From NCBI GenBank assembly GCA_003290165.1, contig QNQO01002065.1, positions 62,001 to 126,000 on the forward strand: a DNA stretch of 64,000 bases. Direction: 5' to 3'. Under the pieces are notes generated by a model that was given only the letters and a program-made list of their open reading frames with translations, searched no databases and had not been told where the DNA came from. This document shows, one piece after another, positions 62,177-64,000 of this stretch. The DNA comes from Berberis thunbergii (lineage: Eukaryota; Streptophyta; Magnoliopsida; Ranunculales; Berberidaceae). A program made the position numbers and the translations under genes. The stretch's first letter is position 1, and every line of letters begins with the position of its first letter.

Positions 62177-62947
62177 AGTGTGTGGTGGGTCCTCAAACCA
62201 ATGACCTCTAGACACATATATACAAACATTTAAAACCCGCCCACTTTATATGTTTTGCAGCCTTTCATAAGCCGTGTGACTTTATCATTGGCCACACCAA
62301 CCTGATACCATTAGCCTTGTGCGACCTATAATAGGTCATGCGATCGAAGATAGGTCACGCAGTCCCCCTCCTTCATGCAAGCAGTCTACAAGCCTCTTTG
62401 CATAAAAACATGCGTAAGGCCTCTCTGGGCAATGCTACTAAGGTAGTTTTGGGCTTGACTGGAGATAGTAAGAGTTGCCTGAGTGTTACTAAATATGGTT
62501 GAATGGATCTCATGAGTGGTTATTCTGGATACAATAACTTAAAGGAGTGTGAAGGAATTCCTTATAACTAATTTAATCATTTTTAATCTATGTAAATTTC
62601 ACGATTTACTCACAATAATAAATGTTATGTAGAATAATAATAATAAATATTGATGAATGAGGATTTTAAGAAGACTATTAGAGGTCATTTGAAAATCTAT
62701 GTTCTTTATTGTCTAAGTGCTCCTTAATATATATTATTTTAGTGAATTAAGGAGACTCTTGGAGATGCTCTAACGAGTAGTTGTTTCCTCCTTATTTTGA
62801 CTAGTGAAACCAAACTTGTTGTGGCTTGGTAAGCCATGTCACCCCGTAAAGAAGCAGTTCGAAAAATAAAATAGAGCCATAACTTATTAAAGTGCCACCT
62901 GTACAAATTTAGCCCTTGACAAACCTCTTAAACTGTTGGAGATGCTC
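61923..62947. mobile_element. TAA-flanked inverted-repeat element (PIF/Harbinger-like), apparently nested
   Basis: The left end GAGCATCTCC (61923-61932) follows TAA and is followed by another TAA and GAGCATCC (61936). On the right GGAGATGCTC precedes TAA twice (62761-62770 and 62938-62947). TAA target duplications with GAGCATCTCCAA ends are typical of Tourist/Harbinger-like elements. The inner pair 61936-62770 could be a copy inserted into the outer one. No transposase is seen. Confidence 0.6.
62138..62172. repeat. (TA)n microsatellite
   Basis: About 16 TA units. It inflates a plus-strand frame (61808-62233) that has no other support as a gene. Confidence 0.95.
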
Positions 62948-62950
62948 TAA

Positions 62951-64000
62951 GAAAATAAGCAATTACACGAAGGTTATATTGTGGGAGAGACACAATGGAC
63001 TTTTAGTTGAGAGAAGAGATACTAGAAGGACAACGGTACGTCATAATAAGTAATACTAAAAGTAGATGAAGGTCCAATCATCATTAGGGAATCAAACCGG
63101 TCATACCATGGATATGCCCTAACCTATTATGGGACTGGATTTTTAGTAAGATCTAATATAAAAAATGACAAAATGAAAATCCATATCTGGAGCATTTTAT
63201 GAACCAACAATTTCCTGCATGAATGCACTTTTAACTATTAAAAGTTTTTCATTTACATATTGAGAAACATATTTCCTTGATAAAGCCTCAAATTCTCTTT
63301 AAAATGCCCATTCTCATAAGCACCCCACTAAATTTTGGAGTCTCAAAAAATTCCTCATTCTCAAATACACTCCGGACATTCTCAAATTACCAATACTAAA
63401 TGTTCCACACTATTTCAGATCAAACGAAACAAATCCCACAAAACTCATTATTTTTCAATTCTCACAATTTTTAGTTAAAAGTACCCTCCAACTCCCTAGT
63501 TATGCTTTAACAAAATCTAAACTATATGATGGCAACTCCCCTTAGGAACAATGAATGTGTGTATGTCTTCGTCCTGATATTAAGTTTGTCAATTTTGCCC
63601 CCAAATAATTTTAAGAATTACATTAAAAAAGTGATATAAGACAAAAGAAATAGGGTGAATAATATGATAAAGTTTTATTAATTGAAGTGGCCATGTGTAA
63701 AGAGCTAAAACAGAGCTAAAACACCATTCCCTTTTTCATTTATATGAAAGGCATACTACCATAACAGCAAAACCCCAAAAGGTGTCTTCAACACTACTTT
63801 ATACAATTCCTAAAATACGCCTCACAAGATGACAAATAACTCTTATGTCTACATTAAATGAAAATTAATTAATAAAAATGTTGAGGTTGTTTAGATAATA
63901 TAATGTTGAATAAACTTTAAAACATTCTAAATTTTATGTGGCCCCTCAAACTTTTGCATAATTATATAAAAGTCCTTATAAATAGCTATATAAAAGCCCT
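62951..64000. other. No gene seen
   Basis: AT-rich DNA with no ORF, RNA gene or repeat I can support. Confidence 0.6.

Noticed and set aside
61808..62233. 141-codon plus-strand ORF
   Set aside because: It runs through a (TA)n tract giving Tyr-Ile repeats and lies inside an inverted-repeat element; no motif.

Overview
This window is nuclear DNA of a seed plant, probably a eudicot or another non-grass angiosperm. The evidence is a spliced class III peroxidase gene, plant-type Ty3/gypsy, Ty1/copia, CACTA, LINE and SINE elements, fragments of plant-only genes (auxin response factor, PRONE RopGEF), and a piece of plastid petD. I cannot name the species. Only one gene looks intact: a four-exon secretory peroxidase on the minus strand (36212-41748, 321 aa). 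A diverged, broken paralogue lies upstream (13190-17137, minus). Almost everything else is transposon sequence, much of it nested.

Layout. 1-10.5 kb: a decayed Tat-like Ty3/gypsy element (minus) is split exactly at its protease motif by a non-coding LTR element with 2.5-kb LTRs (1355-7190), and it abuts a copia relic (8677-9440) with two copia-type LTRs (9461-9720, 9913-10498). 11.05-12.59 kb: a fold-back element with long inverted ends; a second copy lies at 51.7-53.3 kb. 13.1-17.1 kb: the peroxidase pseudogene, carrying a TRIM-like element in exon 4. 17.19-24.03 kb: a CACTA element with an exact 3-bp target duplication, inserted between the pseudogene's start codon and its upstream DNA. It carries exons resembling five host genes, all on the same strand. 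24.6-35.2 kb: two Tat-type element remnants with gag, antisense ORFs, a minisatellite and a SINE in the polypurine tract.

35.2-42 kb: the intact peroxidase. Its 4.4-kb first intron holds a petD fragment, an array of about 275-bp repeats and a MITE; a related hairpin MITE sits just upstream of its TATA box. 42.5-46.05 kb: a second CACTA element sharing its leader with the first. 46.2-51.6 kb: a fragment of the 2.5-kb LTR seen at the left end, then two LINE relics, one split by an unclassified insertion. 53.3-55.5 kb: a possible MULE relic and low-complexity DNA. 55.54-61.41 kb: a third, different CACTA-like element. 61.9-62.95 kb: a nested TAA-flanked inverted-repeat element. The rest is AT-rich DNA in which I see nothing.

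The strongest leads are the multi-gene-capturing CACTA element with preserved splice sites and open frames, the leader shared by two CACTA elements, the LINE/SINE pair with matching 3' tails, the paired hairpin MITEs around peroxidase exon 1, and the fold-back family with nested internal palindromes.
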